Positions 1 through 10,260 are shown, counted from the first letter of the stretch. The stretch is DNA of 64,000 nt from Glebionis coronaria (GCA_025667525.1 CM046882.1:218224592-218288591); one strand, 5' to 3'. The notes: generated by a model from the letters alone, not told the origin. Numbers and translations: made by a program.

Positions 1-892
1 CCTATCTTGACATAAATTTTTCTTTCATGCATTTTATTTAGCAACTTGTATATCTTATTTTAAGGGGAGGTTTAGGAAACCTATAGGACTTTTTGGGTAT
101 TCATATAATACTCTTATCACAAATCTAGATTGTGTCCACTAGTGAGTACGAGTTAGTTTACTAAATCGTGAGGCACTGTAGCATGCAAAGTTGATATACT
201 TTGTACGTTGCCAAGACTTTTTGACCTAGAATTGGATGTGGTCTGTTGGGAGACTTGGGTATGATTTTTATTGGGCTTACCTGGGAAGTTACAAAGGATT
301 TATAAGATAACTTCATTGTTAAGAAATTTGGTTAGAAAGGGACACTTAAGGACAATTATGTCTATCTTGCTTAAGCAAGTGTGCATGATTGGACAGTGCT
401 TTCCACCCTATGGTAATTTTCAGTCTATAGGTTATCTTCACTAGGATAAATTACTTTGTTAAGGTCCCTTTTCTTTTTTATTATTTTTATTTTTGGACGC
501 TGACAGTTTCATTTCCAAATGTTGTTAGGACCAATTTTGACGTTGACATGGCAAAATCCATCGTTGACAAGAATATAGCCGTTAGGGGTTGTTGAGTTAT
601 TTTTTCCCGTTGATAAACATTGGATCCTACCTAGTTGTTATTTTTACGAAAATTTAGGCCGTAATGTTATGAGTTGGTAACTTTTTATTAATGCACAAGA
701 TAAGTTATATATTTTCAAGATTTTAATCATTATATTTTGAAAATAACTGCCTCATCTTTGACCAATCACATGTTTTCACCTATCCTATATATTTGGCTCA
801 TTCTTTTGAAACAGTGTAACTGTTTATTCTTGTCTAACTAAATTTTCACACACATTCATCTTTCAGAACATTTATCACAGCTTTATGCATCA
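1..892 (+). other. Copia-L pol-to-extra-ORF spacer
   Basis: No coding ORF. It shares short words with the equivalent spacer of Copia-R read on the minus strand (51170-52270), for example GAGGCACTGTA at about 171-181. The segment 496-616 carries four copies of the CGCTGACA/CGTTGACA/CGTTGATA word that recurs through this element. A subgenomic promoter or splice signal for the downstream ORF could lie here, but I cannot point to one. Confidence 0.5.
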
Positions 893-3800
893 ATGGCGCC
901 TAAGTTTAAACCAAATGATTTGCAATTAGGGTTCAGAAGTCAGCACAACATGGTTGCCTATTTAGAGGCTGACAATTCCGTGTTTCCCCAATATACTCAG
1001 ATGGTGGAGTATTTAAATGCATCCCCAATAAGGTATGCACTTTCTCATGCTCCTATTATCCATGTCACTCATATTAAACAGTTTTGGAATACTGTCACTT
1101 CCTCAACGGTTAATAATGTGACTACATTGACTGCTAGAGTCCATGGGCTTTCATGGGTGGTTACTGAAGCCTTGGTTCGCCAGGATTTGCATCTTGATGA
1201 TGCATATAGTATAACCACCCTACCCATTGGCGAGTTAGAACAAGGACTTCGAGCTTTGGGTTATCCTTTCCCTAAAGAGGGAACTTTAAACAAATATTCA
1301 AAACAGGGATTTCCCCCAGCTTGGAAGTACTTGATACATGTCATTCTTCAATGTTTGAGTCCCAAATATACTGCACACAATGATATTAACAGATCTATTG
1401 GGAGTGCCATTGTCTCTATTGCTACTGGGCAAAAATATAATTTTTCTAAAATGATTTTTGATGGCATGTGTCATAAAAAGGGTAGCAAGATGACTCTTGC
1501 TTACCCAAGATTTTTGTAAATGGTGTTTGATGAACAAATATATTACACTATGGATCACAATGATTTTTATAAGATCCCTGTGCAAAAGAAAGCAATTTTT
1601 GGAAATATGAATACACCACCAAACAGAGACTTACCCCTTACCTAAGCCATGCTTGCTGTTATTGCAGCAGCACAACCTCAACCAGACCTACTACCACAAC
1701 CAGACCCATTACCTGAACCATCACCATCACCCCAGCATATGGAAATTGACCAAGATCCCTTCAACGCTGACACGTTAAACGTAGGCGTTGACACTCCAAA
1801 TCTAAACGCTGACACCCTTTTACACCAAACCCAAACACCCCTTAACCTCCAAACTGAAACCCAATCCACATCATCTTCTACACCCCATGATTTAGGATGG
1901 AAAAACGCCAAAGGACTACTGGAGTGTTCTCGTCTAGTGGTCCTAACCATGTTGCAGAGAGAACCACCACCACAAGTGTGGTTGGTGACATGGGTGGGGC
2001 TAGGACTATTGGCACTAGCTTAGATGCAGGCCAAGCCAGTCCTAACATCATTCAGACCCCATCCATGCCCCATGACTCTACTTTGGGAGGCTAAATTCCC
2101 ACTCTAGAGGAGGGCAGATTAGAACACTATACATTGTTGGAATTGATAGTTGTCTTCATTAGCTTGCAAAAGCAAAATGCACACCTTGTACATACTGTCT
2201 CTACACAAGGCCTTAAACTCAAGCAATTGAGGGAGAGGATTGTTATATTAGAAGAAGCTAACCCTAGGCGTGGAGTGGAGGATTCTTCCAAAGGGGAGGA
2301 TGAGCAGATACATGTGAGTGACAAAGGCTCACATGAAGGAGAATCTTTGGGTATAGCTGAAGCTCTAACAAATTTAATGAGGCAACCAGGTTTTGATGTT
2401 TCATTGGTTACCCCTACAAATTTGAATTTATCTTTTATTGAGATGATGGAGCAGTTCACCAAGCCAAGCGCTGACAAGAGTAAGTTGATCATTGACAAGC
2501 AGGTTTTTGACGCTGACAAGCTAAGCGCTGATAGGAGTAAGTTAGGCGTTGACACAAAGGTTTTGGACGTTGATAGACCTGCAGGTATGGTTGATTTATC
2601 CTAGTCATCAACTATCATCAAGGATGTGTCTACACAGGTACCATCAGCATCTTTACCAACCATTGATATATTAGATAAGGGTAAAGGGATCATGGTAGAA
2701 ACATTAGTTTCCAAGGATGCAGCCCAAGTAAAGTTTGATTCCATGTTGGTTGCATAACTTGATAAAGTGGAGAGACTGGAGGAAACTGCTATTGAGATTA
2801 AGGAAGACAGTGATGATGAGAGCACAGATTCAAGTGTAATGATTATTGAAGAACCAGAGAGACTTGAATATGGTGATGAGTTGGCAAAGGAAAAGATTGC
2901 AGAGTTGAAAAACCAGGTGGATTATGAGATGCCTGAAGTTGCTCAGATGTACTTTGCATGGGAAAATAAGGTAATAGAGAATCCAGACATGGCCTTATTA
3001 GACCAAATTTTGGGTTTGGAGATTCTACTAAGAGTTCAAAGGGATTGCAAGGTGATTCTGAAGTATAAAGCTAGCAAAGTACTTTCATAGACTAAGAAGG
3101 ATAGAAGGGAGCTCTACAACATGTTGCTCAGATGTCATCAAACAGGTTGGACTTTTAAGAAGTTGCAGGGATTATCTTTTGATGAGTTAGAGTATAAGGC
3201 TTATCCTATATGGGCAAGTGTTCAAGAGCAGAACACTATCAGGCTTCTTTCAGATGATAAAAAGGAAGAACTTGCAGAAGAGATGCAGATCCAACAGGCT
3301 TTGGTTACACCAAGACCATTAATGAAGGGACTTACACTTGAGTTCCCAGAAAACATGGATAGAGTGAATCCTAGTGAAGCTGTTATTAGAAAGAGTATCA
3401 AGCTCTCACCCTTGGAAGCTTCACATATGGTAGAGGTGTTACCTCATGATTCCAGAAACCCTATAGTTCACTATGAGGAAGATGCAAGTGAGTTTTGGAT
3501 GATTGGAAAATATGGGAAAGAGGTACATACTTTCACTACTCTTATGTCTTTGTTTGCAAGCCTGGATAGGGAAGACTTGGCAGACCATTGGAGGTTGATG
3601 CAGGCCAAGTATGAGACTGAAGCACATACTTCAGTCAATGGAATAAAGATTTGGTCAACATTCAAGAGAATGTGTGCACCAGATGAAGAAGATCCAGTTT
3701 GGAAGGATCTTGATGATATTAGTGGACTTCAATGGCGTCTACATTCAGCAGCTGGTGTGTATCACTTGAGTACTACAATGTTTTATGAGTATCTTCTTGT

Positions 3801-3950
3801 GGATGCTGAATATCCTATGTACAAAGAAGTTTGAAGAAAATAGTGTCAACACAGTTGGAGATGGATTACACAAGTGAAGTTGGCAAAGATTTGATTAGGT
3901 TATTTATTTCCAACTTAATAAGATTTGTAAGAATCCTCCTTTTACTTAGT
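893..3950 (+). pseudogene. Broken extra ORF (aORF) of Copia-L
   Basis: Opens with MAPKFKPNDLQLGF at 893, which fits the start of the homologous ORF in Copia-R. The N-terminal domain (893-1519) holds IRYALSHAPIIHVTHIKQFW, WKYLIHVILQCLS and MIFDGM; the middle is proline- and Asp-rich; a coiled-coil-like stretch follows at 2134-2300 (QKQNAHLVHTVSTQGLKLKQL); the C-terminal domain spans about 2767-3834. The frame of 893 is stopped at 1517-1519 and 1643-1645, then shifts within 1897-2023. The new frame has stops at 2092-2094, 2602-2604, 2755-2757 and 3088-3090. A further shift near 3833 is implied because similarity to the Copia-R product continues to about 3950. All internal stops are TAA or TAG. 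Function unknown; such ORFs in SIRE-type elements are often called envelope-like, and nothing here proves that. Confidence 0.7.
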
Positions 3951-3990
3951 TTTTATTCAGAAACTTGATTACTAGAGTAGATATCAAGGT

Positions 3991-4001
3991 TAGGGGAGGA
4001 T
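3991..4001 (+). other. Copia-L polypurine tract
   Basis: TAGGGGAGGAT lies directly 5' of the LTR start TGTTGGGAA at 4002. It is the expected plus-strand priming site, and the same tract (TAGGGGAGGAT) precedes the Copia-R LTR on the minus strand at 48090-48100. Confidence 0.75.
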
Positions 4002-4030
4002 TGTTGGGAATAAAATGAAGCCAAGACACT

Positions 4031-4144
4031 TAGACGCCGACAAGAGGAATTTGGACGTTGATAGGAAGAAATCAAGCGTTGTCAAGACAAGCGTTGATAG
4101 GAAGAAGTCAAGCGTTGATAAGAAGAAGTCAAGCACTGATAGGA
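4031..4144 (+). repeat. 21-bp tandem repeats in the Copia-L LTR
   Basis: Five to six units of roughly AAGCGTTGATAGGAAGAAGTC, with the GCGTTGAT-like core at about 4033, 4054, 4076, 4091, 4112 and 4133. Most spacings are 21-22 bp and one is short. The core is the same word that is scattered over the rest of the element. It lies in U3, about 110 bp upstream of the TATA box. Confidence 0.75.
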
Positions 4145-4248
4145 TACTTAGTCAACACGTTTTATGTTTATAGTAAAGATATGTTCGACAATGTATTTCT
4201 TTACCTAAAATAACTGATACGTAGACTCTTGTACAAGGTTTCTTAATC

Positions 4249-4258
4249 TATAAAAGGA
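4249..4258 (+). promoter_or_regulatory. TATA box of the Copia-L LTR
   Basis: CTATAAAAGG in the middle of the LTR, as expected for the U3/R border of a copia LTR. Copia-R has the same box (CTATAAAAGG) on the minus strand at 47868-47877. Confidence 0.6.
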
Positions 4259-4827
4259 GGCCTTTAGGTTTAGTTCAATATATGTTTTTCACACTTTCAT
4301 TGTACGCAAGTTCGATTAATCAATCAAAGTGGAAGTTTGGTTTATCTTGTTAGTGTGTTCTTGTTTAAGTATTAACGCCTCATAATACTTTAATTGTTTC
4401 GTATACAACAAAGTTTCTCTAAGTGTTTAACTTGATTTATTCTCGTTTACACAAGCTAAATCGATCTAAGTTTGGGATCAACATCAATGAATATGAACCT
4501 AAGGAATCATAGTAACAATACTATGTCAACTCTTATTCCTAGTAAGGTTCTAATTCAATGTCAATTTTAAAAATCCCCAATTATGAATGTATGAACCCTA
4601 AAACAAATTAGATAAAACTGAAAGAAACAACTTAAAATTAATAGATCTTGGATGATGGATGAGTGAAACCCACGAACTTGAATTAATTAATTTGAGTGAT
4701 TGAAGGTTTTTGAAGCTTCAACAATGGTGGAAAAACAAAAAACTGCCGGTTGTGTGTGAAGGAGAGAGAAGGTCTTGTTTGAAAAAGGGTATTTACAAAA
4801 ACTGGCGCTCTGATAAAGATTCTGCAC

Positions 4828-4853
4828 GCGGTTCCTTATTGATAAGGAACCGC
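4828..4853. repeat. Perfect 12-bp inverted repeat (hairpin)
   Basis: GCGGTTCCTTAT, a 2-base loop TG, then ATAAGGAACCGC. Two further AACCGC words follow within 35 bp. A weaker version (TTCCTTATCGACAAGGAA) is at about 7379-7397. The exact copy from the duplication is at 25431-25456. Confidence 0.85.
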
Positions 4854-6183
4854 ACTATTGAACCGCCAGAGATAAAGAACCGCCTACAGAGGCAGGTTTT
4901 TATCAAAGAAATATAATGAATTTTTGAAAACCAAAATTTTTAAAATACTTATAAATATATCTTAAACCTTTTAGGATATCATTGGACCACCACAACAATA
5001 GGTAATAATGCCATGTTGAAGGATTACGAGTTGAATCGAGATAAGAAAAGACTGAAACGAACAAAGGACTACTCGTATTAAAGAAGCAAAGGGAGAGGAG
5101 TCAAGAGAAGTGAATCAATACCAAGAACATTGCTCAAAAGACAAATGACATTCTCCAAATTGAGGAGGTGAAGAGATTGTGTCATATATAGTGGTTTAAG
5201 ACGTGCCTTTCCGGTGAAAGTCTAAACGGCTTTGGTAACGAATTATACCAAGAAATTTTGATGCATAGAATAAGATCATTTTTAAGAGTAGTCTTATTCT
5301 ATTTCAAAACATGATCAAAGAATAGATCCACTTTCTCTCCCACGTGATCGTATAATTATTGCTAGAATTAACAATAACAATATCCTTGGAATATTTCAAT
5401 TCTAAATGTGTAAAATCCACCTACAACTTAATGAAGTAGTTTGGTATTTCGAGGGATTCACTTATCATATTAGAGATGAGCCTAAATGCACAAGTTACAC
5501 ATGATATAGGGCCTACTAACTGTAAGGGTGCAAACCACGGAAATCATGCATGATACTTTAAGCTTCTACTAACTTACCCTACATCTCCATAGTGAGTCAA
5601 GTATCCAAGCAATGAAGGTTTGAGAGGGAAAATGGAAAGAATCACACACCACAAGTAAATGTCAAGGCAAGGATGCCAAGAACAAGCATATTGTCAATTA
5701 ATGATCAAAAGAATGATCAATAGGGCCTTTGGAAGAACGAAAGCGTACCTTGGACACAAATTGCATTCCGGGCTTTCAAGGAATCGATGCAAAGCCCAAC
5801 TATGACTAATAGTGACTACTAAGTCTTCAGTGACTAGTATCACTCCTACCCATCTCGATATCATCATTCAATGTTGTTGGAAATCAAAGAAGATGAGTCT
5901 TCTACAAGTGTAAGTAACTCAATCCACAATCAAAAGAATGATTTATCATCATGAGTACCTACACATAACAAGATGCAAACCAGTAGATACATTGCAAGAG
6001 CAAATCTAAAATGTATTAATACTACTAATTTAGTAATATGCAATATTAACAATTAAAAAGGCTTATTTAAAATATAGTTTGACCAAAGAAAAACTTTAGT
6101 ACAACTTAACCTTCTAATTTGAGGAGACAATAGATCGATCCAAGTTTTAAAGTACAATATACTTCAAAGATATTGTGTCACCA

Positions 6184-6198
6184 TCTCTCTAATACCAA
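6184..6198 (-). other. Probable copia primer-binding site (minus)
   Basis: Read on the minus strand, TGGTATTAGAGAG resembles the plant initiator-Met PBS (TGGTATCAGAGC) with a few changes. It lies two bases inside the LTR edge at 6200 (TGTAGAAAC on the plus strand). This orients the flanking LTR as a minus-strand 5' LTR. Confidence 0.45.
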
Positions 6199-6567
6199 TT
6201 GTAGAAACTAGAAGGGGGGGTTGAATAGTTTCTCATCAGTTTATCTCCTAATTGAATTTTTTTTTCAATTAGGTGAATGCACAAAACTATCTTTTGCTTG
6301 AAAGCTAGTTGCATAATGATTAGGTTCACTTCTAATGCATTAATAATGTGTAGTAAGTATAATGATACTGAATGTAAGTAACGAGTAAAGAAAGAAACAA
6401 CCTAGTAGGAAGACACCAAGATTTATAGTTGTTCGGCAACGAGTCTCTATCCTCGTTCCCACTCCACTCCTCGAGTGCACCTTACTCGAGATTTCCACTA
6501 TATCCACAAGCTCCCTTCTTGGCGGAGAAAACCTTACAACGGCGCTTACATTATTTTCCAACACTAA

Positions 6568-6778
6568 GCTAAATGTCGAAACCTAATCATAGCTAGGACC
6601 AATCTACACAACATCGCCCACTTCAAAATTTAACGACACAAGGCTAGATGTCGAGTTCTAATCCAAAGCTAGAACCAATCTTCACAACATTGCCTACTTC
6701 ACCATTTTCCGGCACAAAGATAGATGTCGAGTTCTAATCCAAAGCTAGAACCAATCTTCACGACTCTTCACTTTGAAG
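6568..6778. repeat. 75-bp tandem repeat, about 2.7 units
   Basis: Units begin GCTA(A/G)ATGTCGA at 6568 and 6643, and GATAGATGTCGA at about 6719. They share CTAATC(A/C)...AGCTAG(A/G)ACCAATCT. Unit 1 is the most diverged. The copy is at about 27170-27380. Confidence 0.75.
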
Positions 6779-6890
6779 CTAAGTGAGAACTTCACACAAC
6801 ACAACTACGTATCACTTTATAGTTTAGTGAGAACTCACAAGACACAACCACATCACTTTATAGTTTAGTGAGAACTAACACAACTAATTA
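6769..6890. repeat. About 41-bp tandem repeat, 3 units
   Basis: Units begin CACTTT at 6769, 6813 and 6854. The last two share CACTTTATAGTTTAGTGAGA and continue with AAC(T) and ACACAAC words. It directly follows the 75-bp array. The copy is at about 27371-27492. Confidence 0.75.
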
Positions 6891-6906
6891 CAACTCAACT
6901 AAACAT

Positions 6907-7060
6907 ATCCAAGTACACACATGTAGCTTGGATCTACACAACACAAATCCAAGCACACACATGTGCAATGGATTTACACAGCTCTAATCCAAGTATTCAC
7001 ATATAGCTTAGATGAACACAACTAGTCCAAGTATTCACAAATACATTGGATCTACACAAG
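6907..7060. repeat. 40-bp tandem repeat, 4 units
   Basis: Units begin (A/G)TCCAAG at 6907, 6947, 6987 and 7025 (spacings 40, 40 and 38). Unit 1 contains ATCCAAG...CTTGGAT, so it can fold back on itself. It is the third different array in a row. The copy is at about 27509-27662. Confidence 0.75.
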
Positions 7061-7316
7061 ACACAAATAAACAAATGATGAACATGACTAGATCTTTAGG
7101 AGAAGGTGATCTTCATCAATGCTACATCTTTAATCACATCACAAGTGTGTGAGTGATCTTCTCTTTGGAGAAGGTAAAGAAATAGATCAAGAGGATAATC
7201 ATGAGTAAACATACTTAACACATTAAGTGATCATTTACAAATAACTAGCATTAGATAGGAGAAAGAAGGCTGAAAGAGATTTCCAAAAAGGGTTTATGAG
7301 AATGCTGATTTGATCC

Positions 7317-7328
7317 ACTATTTATAAG
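7317..7328 (-). promoter_or_regulatory. TATA-like box on the minus strand
   Basis: On the minus strand CTTATAAATAG lies upstream of the three tandem arrays and downstream of the GGTTCC-type palindrome. It fits the U3/R border of the LTR called at 6200-7781. The copy is at about 27919-27930. Confidence 0.35.
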
Positions 7329-7781
7329 ACAAACATCCAACGGCTATATCTGCCCGCGATTCCATATTGGAGCCCGCGATTCCTTATCGACAAGGAACCC
7401 CCGTAGGTGCTAAGGTACCGCCGACGTAGAGTCCGCTCCCTTTTGTCTTTTAGTAAATTTATAATATCTGAGGCTGTTTAAACCTTCAAATGATATTCTT
7501 ATGGCATTTGGAATATGAAATATTCAAATTTACATTTTCATTTTAATAAAACATTTTCTTAAAAATAATGTTTATTAAAAATCTTTTGTTACATTTGACA
7601 AAAGTGTGTTTTAAGGCTAATCACTTTTATGATCACTAAACATGATTAAGATATGTTACTGTAATGATTACTACCATAATGATAGTGTTTGTTAGGTAAT
7701 TCGCTTTATGATTGTGTTTGACAATAAATGTCTTTTTAATTTGTCGTGATCAAAACTAAGAAAGAATAATTAATACTAACA

Positions 7782-9339
7782 ATGGTTTTAGGTATTGATT
7801 TGCATTAACACATTGCTTTAACTTATTTTTCTTCAAATTATTTACATCGGATGTCAAGTTTTCTTATGATGTTCTAGATAACTTAAACCTATGTTGTCAC
7901 CAGCTTTTTGTTGACAGATTTTAGTATCATTTTCAGGTGAGGTAGTTATGAAGGATGATGTTAGAAGTGGCTAGAGTTTAGAGGCTGCTAGGACTGCATT
8001 AGGAGGAATCCCTTTCCTCTTAGTTTTCTTTTCATTGTTTGAATAAGTGATACATTTTAGACACCTATATGTTTGATGTTTCTTTATTTTTTTTGTATTT
8101 GGTAAGAGGTAGGAATTTTACCTACTTACCTAGACTCCTGCATTTGTTGAGATATTGTCATGATATTTTGTGTCATCATTTATGATATTTCAATTTCATT
8201 TAGTTCTCTCTATAGACACGCTATTGTTGTGATGATATCCATATGTCGCGCCCCATATTCTGCCATGGTGGGGTGTGACACAAAGTTGGATGGACCTTGC
8301 TTGACCCGAATTAGGTTTAATTTGGTTGTAAGAGGCTCTGGCTCTTGCACCAAGTGAATGTATGGTTGAGATCCTACACACTAAACAACACGCTTTTAGG
8401 CTTACCGTGGGAGTGTATCCCACGATTAGACTTCGGCGTGAGAGTAAGTAAATAGTTTAGGGTTAGTAATCAGTGTGATTTGAGAGTGAATGAAATCGTA
8501 CCTTTGTGGAACCCTTGGGGGTTCCTTATATAGGGCGGTAAATCTCTGTTGGACTTTACCGAATCTTCGGCCCAAAGCAAGAGATAACTTCCATAATTGG
8601 TTTGATTGTTATCTCCTAATTATGGTTAGTAGATATCCCCGACTTTTGGGGTGAATCATAATCCTAATCAGATTGTAATTTTGTCTAACCCTTGTCGGGC
8701 GTACCGGGCCATGGGCCGCATATGACACATGCGGCCACTATTCATCTGAAGCCCATAGGTCCAAATGATATTATTCTAACCCATTCGTGATGGGATAGTT
8801 ATGGGTAGTACCTGTGGGCCAGGTCCATCTCCCGGATGGGGACTATACGTCATCATGTCCCCCAGTCTAGTTGTTACAGCCGCATGCGTGACCTCTAGCC
8901 TAACCATTGCTCCTCACCCATACTGAAAAATAGACTCATACCACAAGCTGTTTGACCAGGAAAACATTAATAAAGGCATTAATGATAGTAAAAAACCGGC
9001 TGTGTCAGCGTCTGTTCATATGTCAGCCTGAAAAAGTGCACCCCATGGGTCCCACTCTCAAAGCACGTATAGAACTAATAATGAGGTGACCCGTGGGTCC
9101 CTATGAAGTTTCAACTGTGCTCCAAACCCATCCGTTAGATGGATGTAGTGGAGTACACGTGTCCTTCATCCAACAACCCTCGGAAGTCGAGGAAACACTA
9201 TATAAAGCCTGGTGTGTAACTGTGTACACATATCGACTACCATTGTTGCAACCTTTCATTCCTACCATACTCATTCTTGCATGGACATCCTTTGTAAAAC
9301 CCGCTTTAAAATACCTTAGAACATTAAATACATGAAAAC
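7782..9339. other. Non-coding LTR-like DNA (copy 1)
   Basis: No coding ORF. The segment 8244-8280 has LTR-type terminal inverted repeats 13 bases apart. On the minus strand CCCTATATAAGGAAC (8523-8537) looks like a promoter, followed downstream by a GTGGGATACACTCCCAC hairpin (8406-8422). On the plus strand CTATATAAAGCC (9199-9210) is a second TATA-like box. It probably consists of fragments of one or more gypsy LTRs; the element was not identified. The copy is at 28384-29941. Confidence 0.35.
8244..8280. repeat. 37-bp palindrome with LTR-type ends
   Basis: TGTCGCGCCCCA at 8244-8255 and TGGGGTGTGACA at 8269-8280 are inverted copies with two mismatches, separated by 13 bases. These are typical outer ends of Ty3/gypsy LTRs (TGTCACACCCC...). 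No matching 5-bp flanks (CCATA/CAAAG). The copy is at 28846-28882. Confidence 0.65.
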
Positions 9340-9800
9340 ACGGACAAATTAAAACTTTATGATTAATTAATATATGACACGTATCATGAACATTTAATGT
9401 AATTAATACGTATATTAATTAATTACGACAAGTATTACGTATATTAATATTATTATTAATTCACGATAAGTATTTACGTATAATACTTAAAAACATAACA
9501 AGAACTAAAACACGACTAATAACTGAATTTTGATGAGAAATAAATGTTCTTATTTGTCTATTCGTTCTTGGTGTCTAATCGAATTGATCCGATTAAAATG
9601 TGTGACTCAGTCGTTTTTTATGGATAAAAGAAAATGTGGTTATCTATTTTTAAAAATAAACTAAAACAAATGACAAATATAAAGAAATAAAACAAATTAA
9701 AACTTAACAAAATATAAAATTAAATATAAAATAAAATAAAACAATTTGAAATAAAGCTTAACAAAAATGACAAGAAAATAAAAAATAAAAAATTGTAACT

Positions 9801-10260
9801 AATTCGTAAAAACATTTAACACATCAATTCGGAATTCTTAAATTGTAACTCAGTCGGAAAATGGATTAAAATGTAGTTCGGAATACATATTCTGAACAGT
9901 AGTTCGGAAAAACAATAAACGTATAATTCGGAAAAAATGTTTTACATATTATTCGGAATATTGAACAGAAAGTAATTCGGAATAATTTGAATGTATCTAA
10001 TTCGGAATCCACTACTTAACCTAGTTCGGAAAACTAGACAATATTAAAATTCAAAATACTGCTGCGTTATTAATTCGGAATACACACATATTAACTAATT
10101 CGGGAAAAATGTAATCTAGATCTAATTCGGAATAACCGAAATTAAAACTTAATTGGAATACTTTGAATTTTATAATTCGGAATAAGGTGAAATCTAACTT
10201 AATTCGGAAAAGGCTTAAAAGAACATAAGTTGGAATATTAGGGTTTACTAATTCGAAATT
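9801..10260. repeat. Phased array of AATTCGGAA cores, about 25-bp period
   Basis: Cores start at 9801, 9826, 9852, 9875, 9901, 9925, 9950, 9974, 9999, 10023, 10048, 10072, 10097, 10124, 10151, 10174, 10201, 10227 and 10250. Spacings are 23-27 bp, with a mean of 24.9. Eleven cores contain AATTCGGAA or AGTTCGGAA exactly; the rest differ at one to three bases. The 14-17 bases between cores show no shared sequence that I can see. The copy is at 30403-30862. Confidence 0.85.

Larger units (their letters stand above)
1..4483 (+). mobile_element. Copia-L: 3' portion of a SIRE-like Ty1/copia element
   Basis: In order on the plus strand: a non-coding spacer, a broken extra ORF, a purine tract and a 482-bp LTR starting TGTTGGGAA and ending ATCAACA. 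The same order (pol, spacer, extra ORF, PPT, LTR) is seen complete on the minus strand at 44266-55980, and the two extra ORFs are recognisably related. That is why I read this as the 3' end of a copia whose gag-pol lies left of the window. SIRE/Maximus-type copia elements are known for an additional ORF after pol. The 5' LTR and target duplication are outside the window. The part from 3061 on was copied again at 23664. Confidence 0.75.
4002..4483 (+). repeat. Copia-L 3' LTR
   Basis: 482 bp from TGTTGGGAA (just after the PPT) to ATCAACA. It carries a 21-bp repeat block near the start (U3) and a TATA box at 4249-4258. The 3' end is set by the TGTT...AACA termini, which match the style of the Copia-R LTR (TGTTAGGAA...CTAAACA). 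The second copy, from the tandem duplication, is at 24605-25086. Confidence 0.7.
4484..6199. other. Non-coding DNA of an older element (copy 1)
   Basis: No coding ORF; the only short one (4710-4916) runs through a hairpin and is not protein-like. The segment 4484-5000 reads on the minus strand like an LTR promoter region, and it shares words with the U3-like part of the LTR at 6200-7781 (repeated AACCGC and a GGTTCCTTAT palindrome). It may be a second LTR of that family, truncated by Copia-L. The segment 5000-6183 would be internal or leader DNA; I see no gag. Confidence 0.35.
6200..7781 (-). repeat. Probable minus-strand LTR (copy 1)
   Basis: The low-coordinate edge TGTAGAAACTAGAAGGG next to a PBS-like sequence is well placed. 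The high-coordinate edge is uncertain and set at ATACTAACA only because it would give a TG...CA LTR. A TATA-like box on the minus strand at 7317-7328 and three tandem arrays downstream of it (6568-7060) fit a long transcribed R/U5. No ORF of substance. The family was not identified. The second copy is at about 26803-28383. Confidence 0.4.

Noticed and set aside
893..1519. Naming the extra-ORF N-terminal domain as an enzyme (similar plant database entries carry sugar-kinase labels).
   Set aside because: No kinase motif is visible, and its place in two copia elements shows it is transposon-borne.
9801..10260. A CRISPR-like array (short repeats with unique spacers).
   Set aside because: The setting is a plant LTR, the repeats are only 9-10 bp and spacers 14-17 bp, and there are no cas genes. 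Only the geometry is similar.
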